A DNA stretch of 64,000 bases from Shewanella oncorhynchi (GTDB lineage Bacteria > Pseudomonadota > Gammaproteobacteria > Enterobacterales > Shewanellaceae): NCBI RefSeq assembly GCF_012584455.1, contig NZ_JABAEB010000017.1:23483-87482 (forward strand), given 5' to 3'. Below are positions 54,707 through 63,926 of this stretch, piece by piece. A model generated the notes under the pieces. The model was not told where the DNA came from, searched no databases, and saw nothing but the letters and a program-made list of their open reading frames with translations. The translations under genes and the position numbers were made by a program. Position 1 is the first letter of the stretch. Each line of letters begins with the position of its first letter.

Positions 54707-55996
54707 ATGCCAGCAGAGCGTTGCGCCTCCTACTACAATGCCACCATTGACCAAGAGTCAGATTATCCTGCGCTTGAAGGCGACATTCGAGTCGATGTGG
54801 CGATTGTTGGTGGCGGTTTTACAGGCGTGGCAACGGCGTTGGAATTATCTGAGAAGGGCTACAAAGTGGCGCTTATTGAGGCCAATAAAATTGGGTGGGG
54901 CGCGACCGGACGCAACGGTGGGCAGGTGACGGGCAGTTTGTCCGGCGATGTTGCGATGACAAAACAGCTGCGCCGCCAAATTGGCAATGAAGCTGAAGAT
55001 TATGTGTGGAATTTACGTTGGCGCGGTCATGACATTATTAAAAACCGGGTGGCCAAGTACGGCATAAACTGTGATTTAAAGTTTGGTCATATCCAAACTG
55101 CTTACCAGCCAAAGCACATGCAGGAACTTAGGGCTATGCATGACGAGGCGCAGCGCCGCGGCATGGGTGAATTTATGACGCTGGTATCCGCTGATGAAAT
55201 GCCCGCCTATTTAGGCTCGCCCTTGTATCACGGCGGCTTAGTCAATCGGCGCAACATGCATTTGCACTCTGTTAATCTATGCTTGGGTGAAACCCGCGCC
55301 GCAGCAGGTCTTGGGGCGTTAATCTTTGAACACACACCCGTACTTGATATTGAAGAAGGCGATGTGGCGACTGTTGTCACCGCTAGGGGGAAAGTACGCG
55401 CCAACAGTGTGCTGATCGCTGGTAATGCTTACCATAAACTCGCCCGTCCAAAACTGCGCGGTATGTTATTTCCGGCGTCCTTAGGCAATTGCGCCACTGC
55501 GATTCTGCCCGATGAGATCGCTTTGCAAATTAATCCGCAGGACTTGGCCGTGTACGATTGCCGCTTTGTACTGGATTACTATCGCCTGACCGCGGATAAA
55601 CGGTTGATGTTCGGCGGCGGCACTAATTACAGCGGCCGCGATCCTAAAAATGTGGCGGCGGAATTACGGCCCGCGATTGAGCGTACGTTTCCACAATTAA
55701 AGGGCATTAATATCGAATTTGCCTGGGCCGGAATGGCCGGAATTGTGATTAACCGTATCCCGCAGCTCGGCAAAATGTCGCCTAATGTATTCTATTGCCA
55801 AGGATATTCTGGGCATGGGGTGGCGACATCGCACATTATGGCTGAGATCATGGCCAATGCGATGGATGGGCAATTACATGAATTTGATTTGTTTGCCGCC
55901 ATGCGCCATATTCGCATTCCGTTAAATGAATGGTTCGGCAATCAAGCGCTGGCGTTAGGCATGTTGTATTACACTTTGCGGGAAAACTGGCGCTAG
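54707..55996 (+). CDS. FAD-dependent oxidoreductase, PuuB/glycine-oxidase-like
   Basis: A 429-residue flavoprotein of the DAO family, close to gamma-glutamylputrescine oxidase. The dinucleotide fold is VAIVGGGFTGVATALEL, with the FAD segment GWGATGRNGGQVTGSLSG; the tail has GYSGHGVATSHIMAEIMANAM. It would oxidise an amine to aldehyde, producing hydrogen peroxide. ATG 54707 is preferred since AAGGA directly abuts ATG 54701. No other putrescine genes are nearby, so the substrate is open. Confidence 0.88.
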   Translation: MPAERCASYYNATIDQESDYPALEGDIRVDVAIVGGGFTGVATALELSEKGYKVALIEANKIGWGATGRNGGQVTGSLSGDVAMTKQLRRQIGNEAEDYVWNLRWRGHDIIKNRVAKYGINCDLKFGHIQTAYQPKHMQELRAMHDEAQRRGMGEFMTLVSADEMPAYLGSPLYHGGLVNRRNMHLHSVNLCLGETRAAAGLGALIFEHTPVLDIEEGDVATVVTARGKVRANSVLIAGNAYHKLARPKLRGMLFPASLGNCATAILPDEIALQINPQDLAVYDCRFVLDYYRLTADKRLMFGGGTNYSGRDPKNVAAELRPAIERTFPQLKGINIEFAWAGMAGIVINRIPQLGKMSPNVFYCQGYSGHGVATSHIMAEIMANAMDGQLHEFDLFAAMRHIRIPLNEWFGNQALALGMLYYTLRENWR

Positions 55997-56041
55997 TCTG
56001 CGCCGTGTTGTCTGCTACCAATCAATCTGCTCAAACAGTAT

Positions 56042-56920
56042 TTAATCCTGTTCGATGAGTTTTTCGGCAAGGTAATCGACCAATACACGGATCTTGGCCG
56101 ACAGGTGGCGATTTTGCGGATAGAGTGCCCAAATGCCTTCTTTGGCTTCGCGGTGAGTGTCAAGGAAGGAGAGCAACCGTCCGGCTTGAATATCTTCTTC
56201 AATATAATAATCAGGCAGTTGAACTATCCCTATGCCCTTTAGTGCCGCATCCCTTAATGCGTAGCCGCTGTTACAATTGAGATTGCCGCGGACTTTAATA
56301 TTGCGCTCGCGGCCATTTTCCACAAAGCGCCAGTAATTATGATTACCGATCAAACAATTGTGCTGGCTAAGTTCTGATAAGGTATGGGGCTGGCCGTACT
56401 TTTCCACATAACTCGGTGAAGCGGCGACATAGTGGGTACGGCTGCAGAGCGGTTTGGCCATCAAACTCGAATCTGCGAGTTTTCCGAGGCGAATGGCCAG
56501 ATCATAACCGCCTTCAATCAAGTCCAAGGTGCGATTGGTCAAGTCGACGCTAAATTCAACGCTGGGATATTGCACCATAAAATCATTGAGTAATGGCATG
56601 ATAAATTTTTCGCCATAGGCGACGGGCGCCGTGAGTTTGACTAAGCCTTGGGGTGAGTCCTTTAGGTTTGAGATGGCGCGCTCGGCTTCTTCTAACCCAG
56701 TTTGTAATTGGCGGCAATGACGATAATAAATTGTGCCTTCTTCGGTTAACGACACTTTGCGGGTAGTGCGGTAAAAGAGTTTTGTGCCAAGGCGGTTTTC
56801 TAAGGTGCTCACTTGGCGGCTAACGTGGGCGGTGGAGATATTCAGCCGCTGTGCTGCTAGGGTAAAACTTTCGGCCTCAGCCACCGCGACAAATTCAGAA
56901 ATGCCATCCCAGAGGTACAT
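56042..56920 (-). CDS. LysR-family regulator
   Basis: A 292-residue LysR regulator: HTH at residues 18-37 (FTLAAQRLNISTAHVSRQVS) and a periplasmic-binding-like effector domain. It is divergent from frmA, 176 bp away, and could control formaldehyde detoxification, though AaeR-like orphan regulators also look like this. It converges 45 bp from the amine oxidase gene. Confidence 0.92.
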   Translation of the reverse strand: MYLWDGISEFVAVAEAESFTLAAQRLNISTAHVSRQVSTLENRLGTKLFYRTTRKVSLTEEGTIYYRHCRQLQTGLEEAERAISNLKDSPQGLVKLTAPVAYGEKFIMPLLNDFMVQYPSVEFSVDLTNRTLDLIEGGYDLAIRLGKLADSSLMAKPLCSRTHYVAASPSYVEKYGQPHTLSELSQHNCLIGNHNYWRFVENGRERNIKVRGNLNCNSGYALRDAALKGIGIVQLPDYYIEEDIQAGRLLSFLDTHREAKEGIWALYPQNRHLSAKIRVLVDYLAEKLIEQD

Positions 56921-57096
56921 TGTTGTTACTCAGTAAAAATGAATTGCTTGAATACTAGATTGTCTCTCGCTGAGAAACAAATACAATCCTCCTATTCAGT
57001 AGCATCAGTGCAATGGGCGCAAGAATTTACTTGGCCTGAATTGAATTTATGATACACCAATGACTTACTCCTATTACCTATTCAAGGGACGTAACA

Positions 57097-58236
57097 ATGT
57101 CGAACGAAAAACCGCAGTTTATTAAATCAAAGGCCGCTATTGCTTGGGGACCAGGACAACCACTTAAGATTGAAGAAGTGGATGTGATGTTACCTAAAGC
57201 GGGCGAAGTCTTAGTGCGCATTGTGGCTACGGGCGTGTGTCACACGGATGCGTTTACCCTGAGCGGTGACGATCCAGAAGGCGTATTCCCAGCGATTCTA
57301 GGCCACGAAGGCGGCGGTATCGTTGAGCAAGTGGGCGAGGGGGTGACCAGTGTACAAGTGGGCGATCATGTGATCCCACTTTATACCCCAGAGTGCGGCG
57401 AGTGTAAGTTCTGCCTATCGGGCAAAACTAACCTATGCCAAAAAATTCGTGCGACCCAAGGTAAAGGTTTAATGCCCGATGGCACCACGCGTTTTTATCT
57501 CGATGGTAAGCCTATTTTCCATTACATGGGCTGCTCGACCTTCTCTGAATATACCGTGCTGCCTGAAATCTCATTGGCTAAAGTCAATAAGAGCGCACCA
57601 TTAGAAGAAATTTGTCTGTTAGGTTGCGGCGTAACCACAGGCATGGGCGCTGTGATGAACACGGCCAAAGTGGAAGAAGGCGCAACCGTGGCGATTTTCG
57701 GCCTCGGCGGTATCGGTTTATCGGCGATCATTGGGGCGACTATGGCCAAAGCCAGCCGCATTATCGCGATTGATATCAACGAATCTAAGTTCGAGTTAGC
57801 CAAAAAACTCGGCGCGACCGATTGCATCAACCCAAAATTATTGGATAAGCCCATCCAAGAGGTGATCGTTGAAATGACCGATGGCGGCGTGGATTACTCA
57901 TTCGAGTGTATCGGCAACGTCAACGTGATGCGCAGCGCCTTAGAGTGTTGTCATAAGGGTTGGGGTGAATCAGTCATCATAGGTGTTGCCGGTGCTGGTC
58001 AAGAGATTTCAACCCGTCCATTCCAATTGGTGACTGGCCGCGTTTGGCGCGGTTCTGCCTTTGGCGGTGTGAAAGGGCGCTCAGAGTTACCGCACATTGT
58101 TGAGCGTTACATGGCGGGCGAATTTAAGCTCGATGATTTTATCACTCACACTATGGGACTTGAGAAAATCAATGAAGCATTCGAGCTGATGCACCAAGGT
58201 AAGAGCATCCGTAGCGTGATCCATTTTGATAAATAA
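57097..58236 (+). CDS. frmA: S-(hydroxymethyl)glutathione dehydrogenase, class III ADH
   Basis: Zinc, NAD-dependent enzyme that oxidises S-hydroxymethylglutathione, formed from formaldehyde and glutathione, to S-formylglutathione; it also reduces S-nitrosoglutathione. It has 379 residues; the catalytic-zinc motif is GVCHTDAF with GHEGGG, the structural zinc cysteines are in CGECKFCLSGKTNLC, and the cofactor loop is GLGGIGLSAI. It starts a two-gene pathway unit with the hydrolase downstream. Confidence 0.96.
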   Translation: MSNEKPQFIKSKAAIAWGPGQPLKIEEVDVMLPKAGEVLVRIVATGVCHTDAFTLSGDDPEGVFPAILGHEGGGIVEQVGEGVTSVQVGDHVIPLYTPECGECKFCLSGKTNLCQKIRATQGKGLMPDGTTRFYLDGKPIFHYMGCSTFSEYTVLPEISLAKVNKSAPLEEICLLGCGVTTGMGAVMNTAKVEEGATVAIFGLGGIGLSAIIGATMAKASRIIAIDINESKFELAKKLGATDCINPKLLDKPIQEVIVEMTDGGVDYSFECIGNVNVMRSALECCHKGWGESVIIGVAGAGQEISTRPFQLVTGRVWRGSAFGGVKGRSELPHIVERYMAGEFKLDDFITHTMGLEKINEAFELMHQGKSIRSVIHFDK

Positions 58237-58400
58237 GTGGTTTTGCACACTAAACTGATACTTCAGCTTGATGTGACTAACGGGCAGACAGGTGCAAATC
58301 TGTCTGCTGTGTTGCCAACTAAGCTGACGATAAGCGCCATGACTAACGCTAAGACTAACGTTATAAATAGCGCGAAAAGATTGAGCTTAAAAGGACTTGT

Positions 58401-59243
58401 ATGACCATAGAAAATATCAGTTGTAACAAGAGCTTCGGCGGTTGGCATAAGCAGTATCGCCATCAATCTCAGTCGTTAAACTGCGAGATGCGCTTTGCCA
58501 TTTATCTGCCGCCTGAGGCGGTGAATAAACCTGTGCCTGTGCTGTATTGGCTTTCAGGTCTAACCTGTACCGATGAAAACTTTATGCAGAAGGCGGGTGC
58601 ACAGCGCATGGCAGCGGTACTTGGGATGGCGATTGTCGCCCCTGATACCAGTCCTCGCGGTGACGATGTGCCCGATGCAGCAGATAAAGCTTACGATTTA
58701 GGCTTAGGCGCGGGTTTTTACCTCAATGCGACAAAAGCACCTTGGAATCGTCATTACAAAATGTACGATTACATAGTCCATGAGCTGCCTACCTTGATTG
58801 AAGCGCATTTTCCCGTCACTACTCAGCGTGCAATATCCGGCCATTCGATGGGCGGTCATGGTGCTTTGGTGATTGGTCTGAGTAATCCGCACAGATACAG
58901 CTCAATTTCAGCCTTTAGCCCGATTTCGAATCCGAGTAATGCACCTTGGGGTATTAAAGCCTTTAGCGAGTACTTAGGTGAAAATCGTGAACATTGGCGC
59001 CAGTATGATGCCTGTGAGTTGCTTAAGCTCGCGATTAGCGAAGTGCCAGTACTGATTGACCAAGGTGAAGCCGATAGCTTTTTAGATACCCAATTGATGC
59101 CACAATCGCTGGTGGATATCGCCCATACCAAGGGTTATCCCTTGGATGTGCGGATGCAAGCGGGGTACGATCACAGCTACTACTTCATCGCGAGCTTTAT
59201 TGAAGAGCACCTTAAGTTCCATAGCTTATACTTTAAGCCTTAA
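58401..59243 (+). CDS. frmB: S-formylglutathione hydrolase
   Basis: Serine esterase of 280 residues that releases formate and glutathione from S-formylglutathione. The nucleophile elbow is ISGHSMGGHGAL (Ser about 149), the acid is in DQGEADSFLD and the histidine in AGYDHSYYF. It follows frmA by 164 bp, a gap holding a CAGACA/TGTCTG hairpin and three GACTAACG copies; a shared or separate promoter is undecided. Terminator at 59281. Confidence 0.95.
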   Translation: MTIENISCNKSFGGWHKQYRHQSQSLNCEMRFAIYLPPEAVNKPVPVLYWLSGLTCTDENFMQKAGAQRMAAVLGMAIVAPDTSPRGDDVPDAADKAYDLGLGAGFYLNATKAPWNRHYKMYDYIVHELPTLIEAHFPVTTQRAISGHSMGGHGALVIGLSNPHRYSSISAFSPISNPSNAPWGIKAFSEYLGENREHWRQYDACELLKLAISEVPVLIDQGEADSFLDTQLMPQSLVDIAHTKGYPLDVRMQAGYDHSYYFIASFIEEHLKFHSLYFKP

Positions 59244-59280
59244 ATAGCCGATTCAGCAGTCACGCCGATGCGCTAAAACA

Positions 59281-59315
59281 AAAATGCCGCAACTTTGTGA
59301 GTTGCGGCATTTTTT
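59281..59315. terminator. Bidirectional terminator, frmB and sdaA
   Basis: AAAATGCCGCAACT pairs with AGTTGCGGCATTTT around TTGTG; T run on plus, A run on minus. Confidence 0.93.
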
Positions 59316-59361
59316 ATGGTGCGATTTAAGCAATTAGCGAAAGTGAATTAACACTCAGCAC

Positions 59362-60738
59362 TTAGCACTCAACAATGTTGACTGCTAGGCCGCCTTTGGC
59401 GGTTTCTTTGTATTTGCTGCGCATATCTCTGCCTGTATCCATCATGGTTTTGATCACTTTATCCAGTGAAACCTTATGGTTACCGTCACCGCGCAGGGCC
59501 ATACGAGAAGCGTTAATCGCTTTGATCGCGCCCATGGCATTACGTTCGATACAAGGCACTTGCACTAGGCCGCCCACAGGATCGCAGGTTAAACCTAAGT
59601 TATGTTCCATGCCGATTTCAGCCGCGTTTTCAACGTGCTCAACCGTACCGCCCATGATCTCCGTCAGTGCGCCAGCGGCCATAGAACAGGCCACTCCCAC
59701 TTCTCCTTGGCAACCGACTTCGGCACCCGAAATTGAGGCATTTTTCTTGTACAAAATACCAATCGCAGCGGCAGTTAATAGATAACGGGCGCAGACATCG
59801 ATATCCACTTCTTGTACGAAGGTATCGTAATAGCATAATACGGCAGGAATAATTCCCGCAGCACCGTTTGTTGGCGCAGTCACGACGCGATCACCGGCCG
59901 CATTTTGCTCGTTGACCGACAGGGCGAATAAATCGACCCAATCCATAGCGGTTAATGGATCGACATTGTTACGGCCTTCGGCTTTCAAACGACGGTACAG
60001 TGCAGGTGCACGACGACGCAGTTTTAGGCCGCCAGGTAAAATACCTTCCTTCTGATAACCGCGTTCGATACAGGTTTTCATCGTCTGCCAAATATTCCAC
60101 AGCTTGGCTTTGACTTCATCTTCAGTGGCTAAACTCAGTTCGTTCGCCATCATTAAAGAAGAAATGCTGAGACCTTGCTCGCCGCATAATTCCAGTAAAT
60201 GAGCCGCACTCACAAAATCAAAAGGTGCCGATTCAATTTGTGAGGCTGGCGATGCATTACGTTGGCTAATTTCATCTTCATCTAAAATAAAGCCGCCACC
60301 CACTGAGTAGTAAGTGCGATCAAAAATACATTCCCCTTTACAGTAAGCGTACAAGGTCATGGCGTTAGCATGCGCAGGTAGCGTTTTGCGTCTGTGATAG
60401 GTAATGCCTTGCTCACGGGTAAACTTAACCACTTTGCCACAGTGCAGCGTTAAGGTTTCGTCCTTGGAGACGTGTTCTAAAATACCGTCGATACTGTCAG
60501 TGTCCACGGTTTCGGGATCTTCGCCCATTAAGCCTAAAATCACTGCTTTGCCCGTGCCGTGGCCTTTGCCTGTTTGGCCGAGGGAGCCAAAGAGTTCGGC
60601 TCTTAATTCATCAATCTGGGTCACGAGTCCTGAGTCAGTCAGGTTTTGCATAAAGATTTTGCCCGCTTTCATTGGGCCGACGGTATGTGAACTCGATGGA
60701 CCTATGCCGATCTTGAACATGTCAAATACGCTAATCAT
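59362..60738 (-). CDS. sdaA: L-serine ammonia-lyase, iron-sulfur type
   Basis: Single-chain bacterial L-serine dehydratase, 458 residues, converting serine to pyruvate and ammonia with an oxygen-sensitive [4Fe-4S] cluster. The N-terminal beta domain opens MISVFDMFKIGIGPSSSHTVGPM; the C-terminal alpha domain has the cluster cysteines in GCQGEVGVACSMAAG and GLTCDPVGGLVQVPC. Length and order match E. coli SdaA/SdaB. Single-gene unit. Confidence 0.97.
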   Translation of the reverse strand: MISVFDMFKIGIGPSSSHTVGPMKAGKIFMQNLTDSGLVTQIDELRAELFGSLGQTGKGHGTGKAVILGLMGEDPETVDTDSIDGILEHVSKDETLTLHCGKVVKFTREQGITYHRRKTLPAHANAMTLYAYCKGECIFDRTYYSVGGGFILDEDEISQRNASPASQIESAPFDFVSAAHLLELCGEQGLSISSLMMANELSLATEDEVKAKLWNIWQTMKTCIERGYQKEGILPGGLKLRRRAPALYRRLKAEGRNNVDPLTAMDWVDLFALSVNEQNAAGDRVVTAPTNGAAGIIPAVLCYYDTFVQEVDIDVCARYLLTAAAIGILYKKNASISGAEVGCQGEVGVACSMAAGALTEIMGGTVEHVENAAEIGMEHNLGLTCDPVGGLVQVPCIERNAMGAIKAINASRMALRGDGNHKVSLDKVIKTMMDTGRDMRSKYKETAKGGLAVNIVEC

Positions 60739-61123
60739 GATAGAAGTCCTGTTGTGTCTTGTTTATTATTTTAGTCTGAGTGCATGGGATTGCTCGCTCT
60801 GCAGATTGAAGCACGCTAATCTTGCGCGTGTACTCTGGTCAGTGGCGGCGTTCTTTCATGCGAAATCTGCTTGTGTGATACTCTAACGCCAGTATCCCAT
60901 AGATTAGTGTGACAATTCACATTAGTTTTTTTTATTCGTAATAGTTCGGATAAGCTGAACTTAATTGGGACTTTTTTACAGGCCATTTTATGGCCAAGAA
61001 TACAGGCTTCGACAGCGCTACAAGAGTAGGTGGCTCGCTTTTTTTAGCTTTTTTGTGAGCGTGGACTACTTATGGCTTGAGTGGTTATTTTTTGAGTATT
61101 AATGAATATTTTTAGGGAGAAGT
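60739..61123. other. Intergenic region between sdaA and nagZ
   Basis: 385 bp between divergent genes. T-rich with no identified operator, repeat or RNA. An ORF on the plus strand here is an overlap artefact of sdaA. Confidence 0.45.
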
Positions 61124-62152
61124 ATGAGCTATTTAATGTTGGATTTACTGTCGTTGGACGTCAGTGAGGCTGAATCTGAGATGCTACGCCATCCACAGGT
61201 GGGTGGTTTAATCCTATTTTCCCGCAATTTTTCGAGCCGTGATCAGTTGATCCGTCTGGTACAACAGATACGCCAAATACGCCCAGAAATATTAATCGCC
61301 GTAGATCACGAGGGTGGCCGAGTACAACGTTTCCGTGATGGCTTTACCATTATTCCCGCCATGGGCGACATTTTACCCGCAGCAAAGGGCGATATGGTAT
61401 TGGCCAAGCGTTGGGCCTGTGAGCTCGGTTTCTTGATGGCGATTGAATTACTGGCTTGCGATATCGACTTAAGTTTCGCGCCCGTGTTGGACTTAAACGG
61501 CGTGAGCCAAGTCATAGGTAAACGCAGCTTTAGCCCAGAGCCCGCCGAGGTTATTACATTGGCCGAAAGCTTTATTGCTGGCATGGCCGCAGCTGGCATG
61601 GGCGCCGTGGGTAAACATTTCCCCGGACACGGCAGTGTGGTGGCGGATTCGCACTACGAGAAACCCATTGATGATCGTGATGCCGAGGCCATTTTTGCAA
61701 AGGATATCCTGCCGTTTAAAGAATTGATCGCAAAAGAGAAATTATTAGGCGTGATGCCCGCGCACGTGGTTTACCCTAAAGTCGACCCTAACTCTGCGGG
61801 CTTCTCCGAATACTGGTTAAAACAAGTGCTGCGTAAAGAACTTGGCTTTAACGGGGTGATTTTCTCCGACGATCTCGGCATGCAAGGCGCAGGATTTGCG
61901 GGCGATTACCGTGCAAGGGCCAGCGCCGCCTTAGCCGCAGGTTGCGACATGATTTTAGTGTGTAATGACAATACGGGCGTAATGTCGCTACTCGATGGCT
62001 TTACTTGGCCTGTGAGCGCGCCACAGTATCCTGCGAGTTTACTTAAACCCAATGCCTCGCAAACGGCAGCGGCGCTCGATAATACGGCTCGTTGGGAAAA
62101 TGCCAAGCAGCTTGCCGAGCAAATTTGTTTGGCTCAACAGGCGAAAGTTTGA
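61124..62152 (+). CDS. nagZ: Beta-N-acetylglucosaminidase NagZ
   Basis: Glycoside hydrolase family 3 enzyme, cytosolic, removing N-acetylglucosamine from anhydromuropeptides in cell-wall recycling and so feeding AmpR signals. It has 342 residues, with AVDHEGGRVQRFR, GKHFPGHGSVVADSHYE (mobile loop with the acid/base Asp-His pair) and the nucleophile region FSDDLGMQGA. ycfP follows 80 bp downstream, as in E. coli. Confidence 0.97.
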   Translation: MSYLMLDLLSLDVSEAESEMLRHPQVGGLILFSRNFSSRDQLIRLVQQIRQIRPEILIAVDHEGGRVQRFRDGFTIIPAMGDILPAAKGDMVLAKRWACELGFLMAIELLACDIDLSFAPVLDLNGVSQVIGKRSFSPEPAEVITLAESFIAGMAAAGMGAVGKHFPGHGSVVADSHYEKPIDDRDAEAIFAKDILPFKELIAKEKLLGVMPAHVVYPKVDPNSAGFSEYWLKQVLRKELGFNGVIFSDDLGMQGAGFAGDYRARASAALAAGCDMILVCNDNTGVMSLLDGFTWPVSAPQYPASLLKPNASQTAAALDNTARWENAKQLAEQICLAQQAKV

Positions 62153-62231
62153 TGTAGCGCAAGGTGTGAGAGCACTCTTTTGCTAGGGTTAGTTAATTCA
62201 CTGTGATTAAAAATGATTAAAAGGCCTTGAT

Positions 62232-62771
62232 ATGATTTTCTATCTTCATGGATTTGATGCGACTAGCCCAGGTAATCACGAAAAAATGCGTCAGTTGCAA
62301 TTTATTGACCCTGACGTACGTTTGATCAGTTACAGCACCTTGCACCCTAAGCACGACATGCAACACTTGCTCAAGGAAGTTGCTAAGCAAATGCAGCATA
62401 GCGACGATCCCGCGCCGTTAATGGTTGGCGTAGGACTCGGCGCTTATTGGGCCGAGCGGATTGGATTTTTAAATGGTCTTAAATCTGTGCTGATTAATCC
62501 TAATTTGCACCCAGAAAATAATATGCAGGGCAAGATTGACCGCCCAGAAGAATATGCCGACATTGCCAATAAGTGCGTGTCGAAATTTCGTGAAAAGAAT
62601 ACTCACAAGGCCATGTGCATATTTTCTGTGAATGATGAGATGTTCGATAATCAGCAACTCGCCAGTGAATTAAGCGCCTATTATTCGATTGATTGGGATG
62701 ACGTTCAGCCCCACAAATTCCCCCAACTCGCCGCCCATCTCCCCAAAATAAAAGCCTTTAAGTTGGCTTGA
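62232..62771 (+). CDS. ycfP: YcfP family protein
   Basis: A 179-residue alpha/beta-hydrolase-like cytosolic protein nearly collinear with E. coli YcfP: MIFYLHGFDATSPGNHEK, RLISYSTLHPKHDMQHLL, GVGLGAYWAERIGFL and KIDRPEEYADIA. The elbow reads GVGLGAYW, with glycine-leucine in place of a serine nucleophile, so hydrolase activity is doubtful. It is always found beside nagZ in related genomes. Confidence 0.93.
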   Translation: MIFYLHGFDATSPGNHEKMRQLQFIDPDVRLISYSTLHPKHDMQHLLKEVAKQMQHSDDPAPLMVGVGLGAYWAERIGFLNGLKSVLINPNLHPENNMQGKIDRPEEYADIANKCVSKFREKNTHKAMCIFSVNDEMFDNQQLASELSAYYSIDWDDVQPHKFPQLAAHLPKIKAFKLA

Positions 62772-62795
62772 TTGATATCGATTGAATAAAAGTAT

Positions 62796-62825
62796 CACTC
62801 CTCTTTTTCTATTTAAGAGGGGAGT
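62796..62825 (+). terminator. Possible hairpin after ycfP
   Basis: CACTCCTCTT and AAGAGGGGAGTG pair with a 2-nt bulge, 25 bp past ycfP. No U-tract follows. Confidence 0.35.
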
Positions 62826-62974
62826 GGATTTATCTCATCGGCTATTTCGCCTTATGGTTTGGCTTTCGTACTTCATGTGGCGGACGTATGATTGTGGCTA
62901 TTGGGGATAGATTAAGTAGGATTTTAGTGTTGGCTGATATCCCCGCATATAGGCTTACCATGGTATTTACTCAC

Positions 62975-63076
62975 CGACGCGCTGCTAGTCCATCCTTGGA
63001 TGCTCGACCGCCCCGTCCATGGGGCGGACGGTCGTCTCGCCAATCACCATGGCTCACCTTTAGTGCATTCACGTAA
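62975..63076. repeat. GC-rich repeat-like segment with hairpin
   Basis: A GC-rich patch in an AT-rich gap. CCGCCCC (63008-63014) and GGGGCGG (63021-63027) form a perfect hairpin around GTCCAT, with GGACGG and CCATGG duplications nearby. I recall similar small-ORF debris in other Shewanella genomes, which suggests a dispersed extragenic repeat, but only one copy is visible here. Confidence 0.35.
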
Positions 63077-63164
63077 CCTGTAGATTTAAAAGACATACGC
63101 AACACACTTTTGGACATTTCCGAGTTACTATGAGATGGAGAGCCTTCTCTTTCAGATAAATTTT

Positions 63165-63323
63165 CTACTCCAAACCACGCGAGTCGTCTACAAATAGCAG
63201 ATCAAATTCACTAACTACAAATTGTAGTTCAGCATTCTCATACGGCTTAAGATGGCTATTAAAAGCATCCTGATATGAGCCTATTGTTGTGTGGGTTTTA
63301 TTAAATGCCATTATAGCAGCCAT
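63165..63323 (-). CDS. 52-codon ORF downstream of truncated gene
   Basis: A 52-residue ORF from ATG 63323, two bases after the preceding stop: MAAIMAFNKTHTTIGSYQDA to a TAG at 63165. Residues FVVSEFDLLFVDDSRGLE give it an acidic end. Its coupling to the larger ORF suggests a paired small gene or the remnant of one. No family recognised; a truncated longer gene is possible. Confidence 0.4.
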   Translation of the reverse strand: MAAIMAFNKTHTTIGSYQDAFNSHLKPYENAELQFVVSEFDLLFVDDSRGLE

Positions 63324-63325
63324 TA

Positions 63326-63926
63326 TTACTGTCCTTGTTGAATAACTTGTGTCTTAACAAAATAACAAATATCTTGTGTTTCGTTTGAGGGTTGCCCAGT
63401 ACTGAGTAATCTGGGTTGGTTTTCTATTTGCTCTGCATCATATGAGGGGGTGAATTTGACCACGGCAATCGCATTTTTTTCATCCATTGTTTGATTATAT
63501 GCAAGCAAAGGATCACTGATATGCGTATCGACATTGGCAAACATGGCAACATAATAGGTTTTATTGAGCAATAAAGGCCTAATATACGAATCAGACAGAT
63601 TTGACCAACTATGACCAACCGTCCCTGTTTTATAAACTGTTGTTCTGTTGACAGGGTATTCTTTAAGAACATAGCTATTTGTAAACCCGCCAAAATAGCC
63701 TATTTCTGGGGTGAACTGTTGGCCATTTTCAGCCCCTTTTAGCTTGTTATATGATCCTTTCTCATATATGTATATATTGTCATAAGCTCTATTCTGATAA
63801 GTATGAGCACCTCTTCGTTCGAAAGAGATAAACTCATTGACACCATTATTATCTATGTCAAAAAATGCCCCTTTATACAAGTGCTTGGAGTAAGAGGTAT
63901 ATTCCTGTTCATACTCATTTTCGCTT
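63326..63926 (-). pseudogene. 3' fragment of a gene interrupted by an insertion sequence
   Basis: About 199 codons open from the IS edge to a TAA at 63326. No good start codon exists near its 5' end (a TTG at 63880 is the first option), and the frame runs straight out of the IS, so the N-terminal part has probably been lost. FFDIDNNGVNEFISFERRG resembles the calcium-binding loops of FG-GAP/VCBS repeats. Function unknown. Confidence 0.6.

Noticed and set aside
62888..63076. 62-codon plus-strand ORF in the GC-rich patch
   Set aside because: It follows the repeat-like hairpin segment; the translated RPP/RSS-rich peptide looks like noncoding repeat read as protein.
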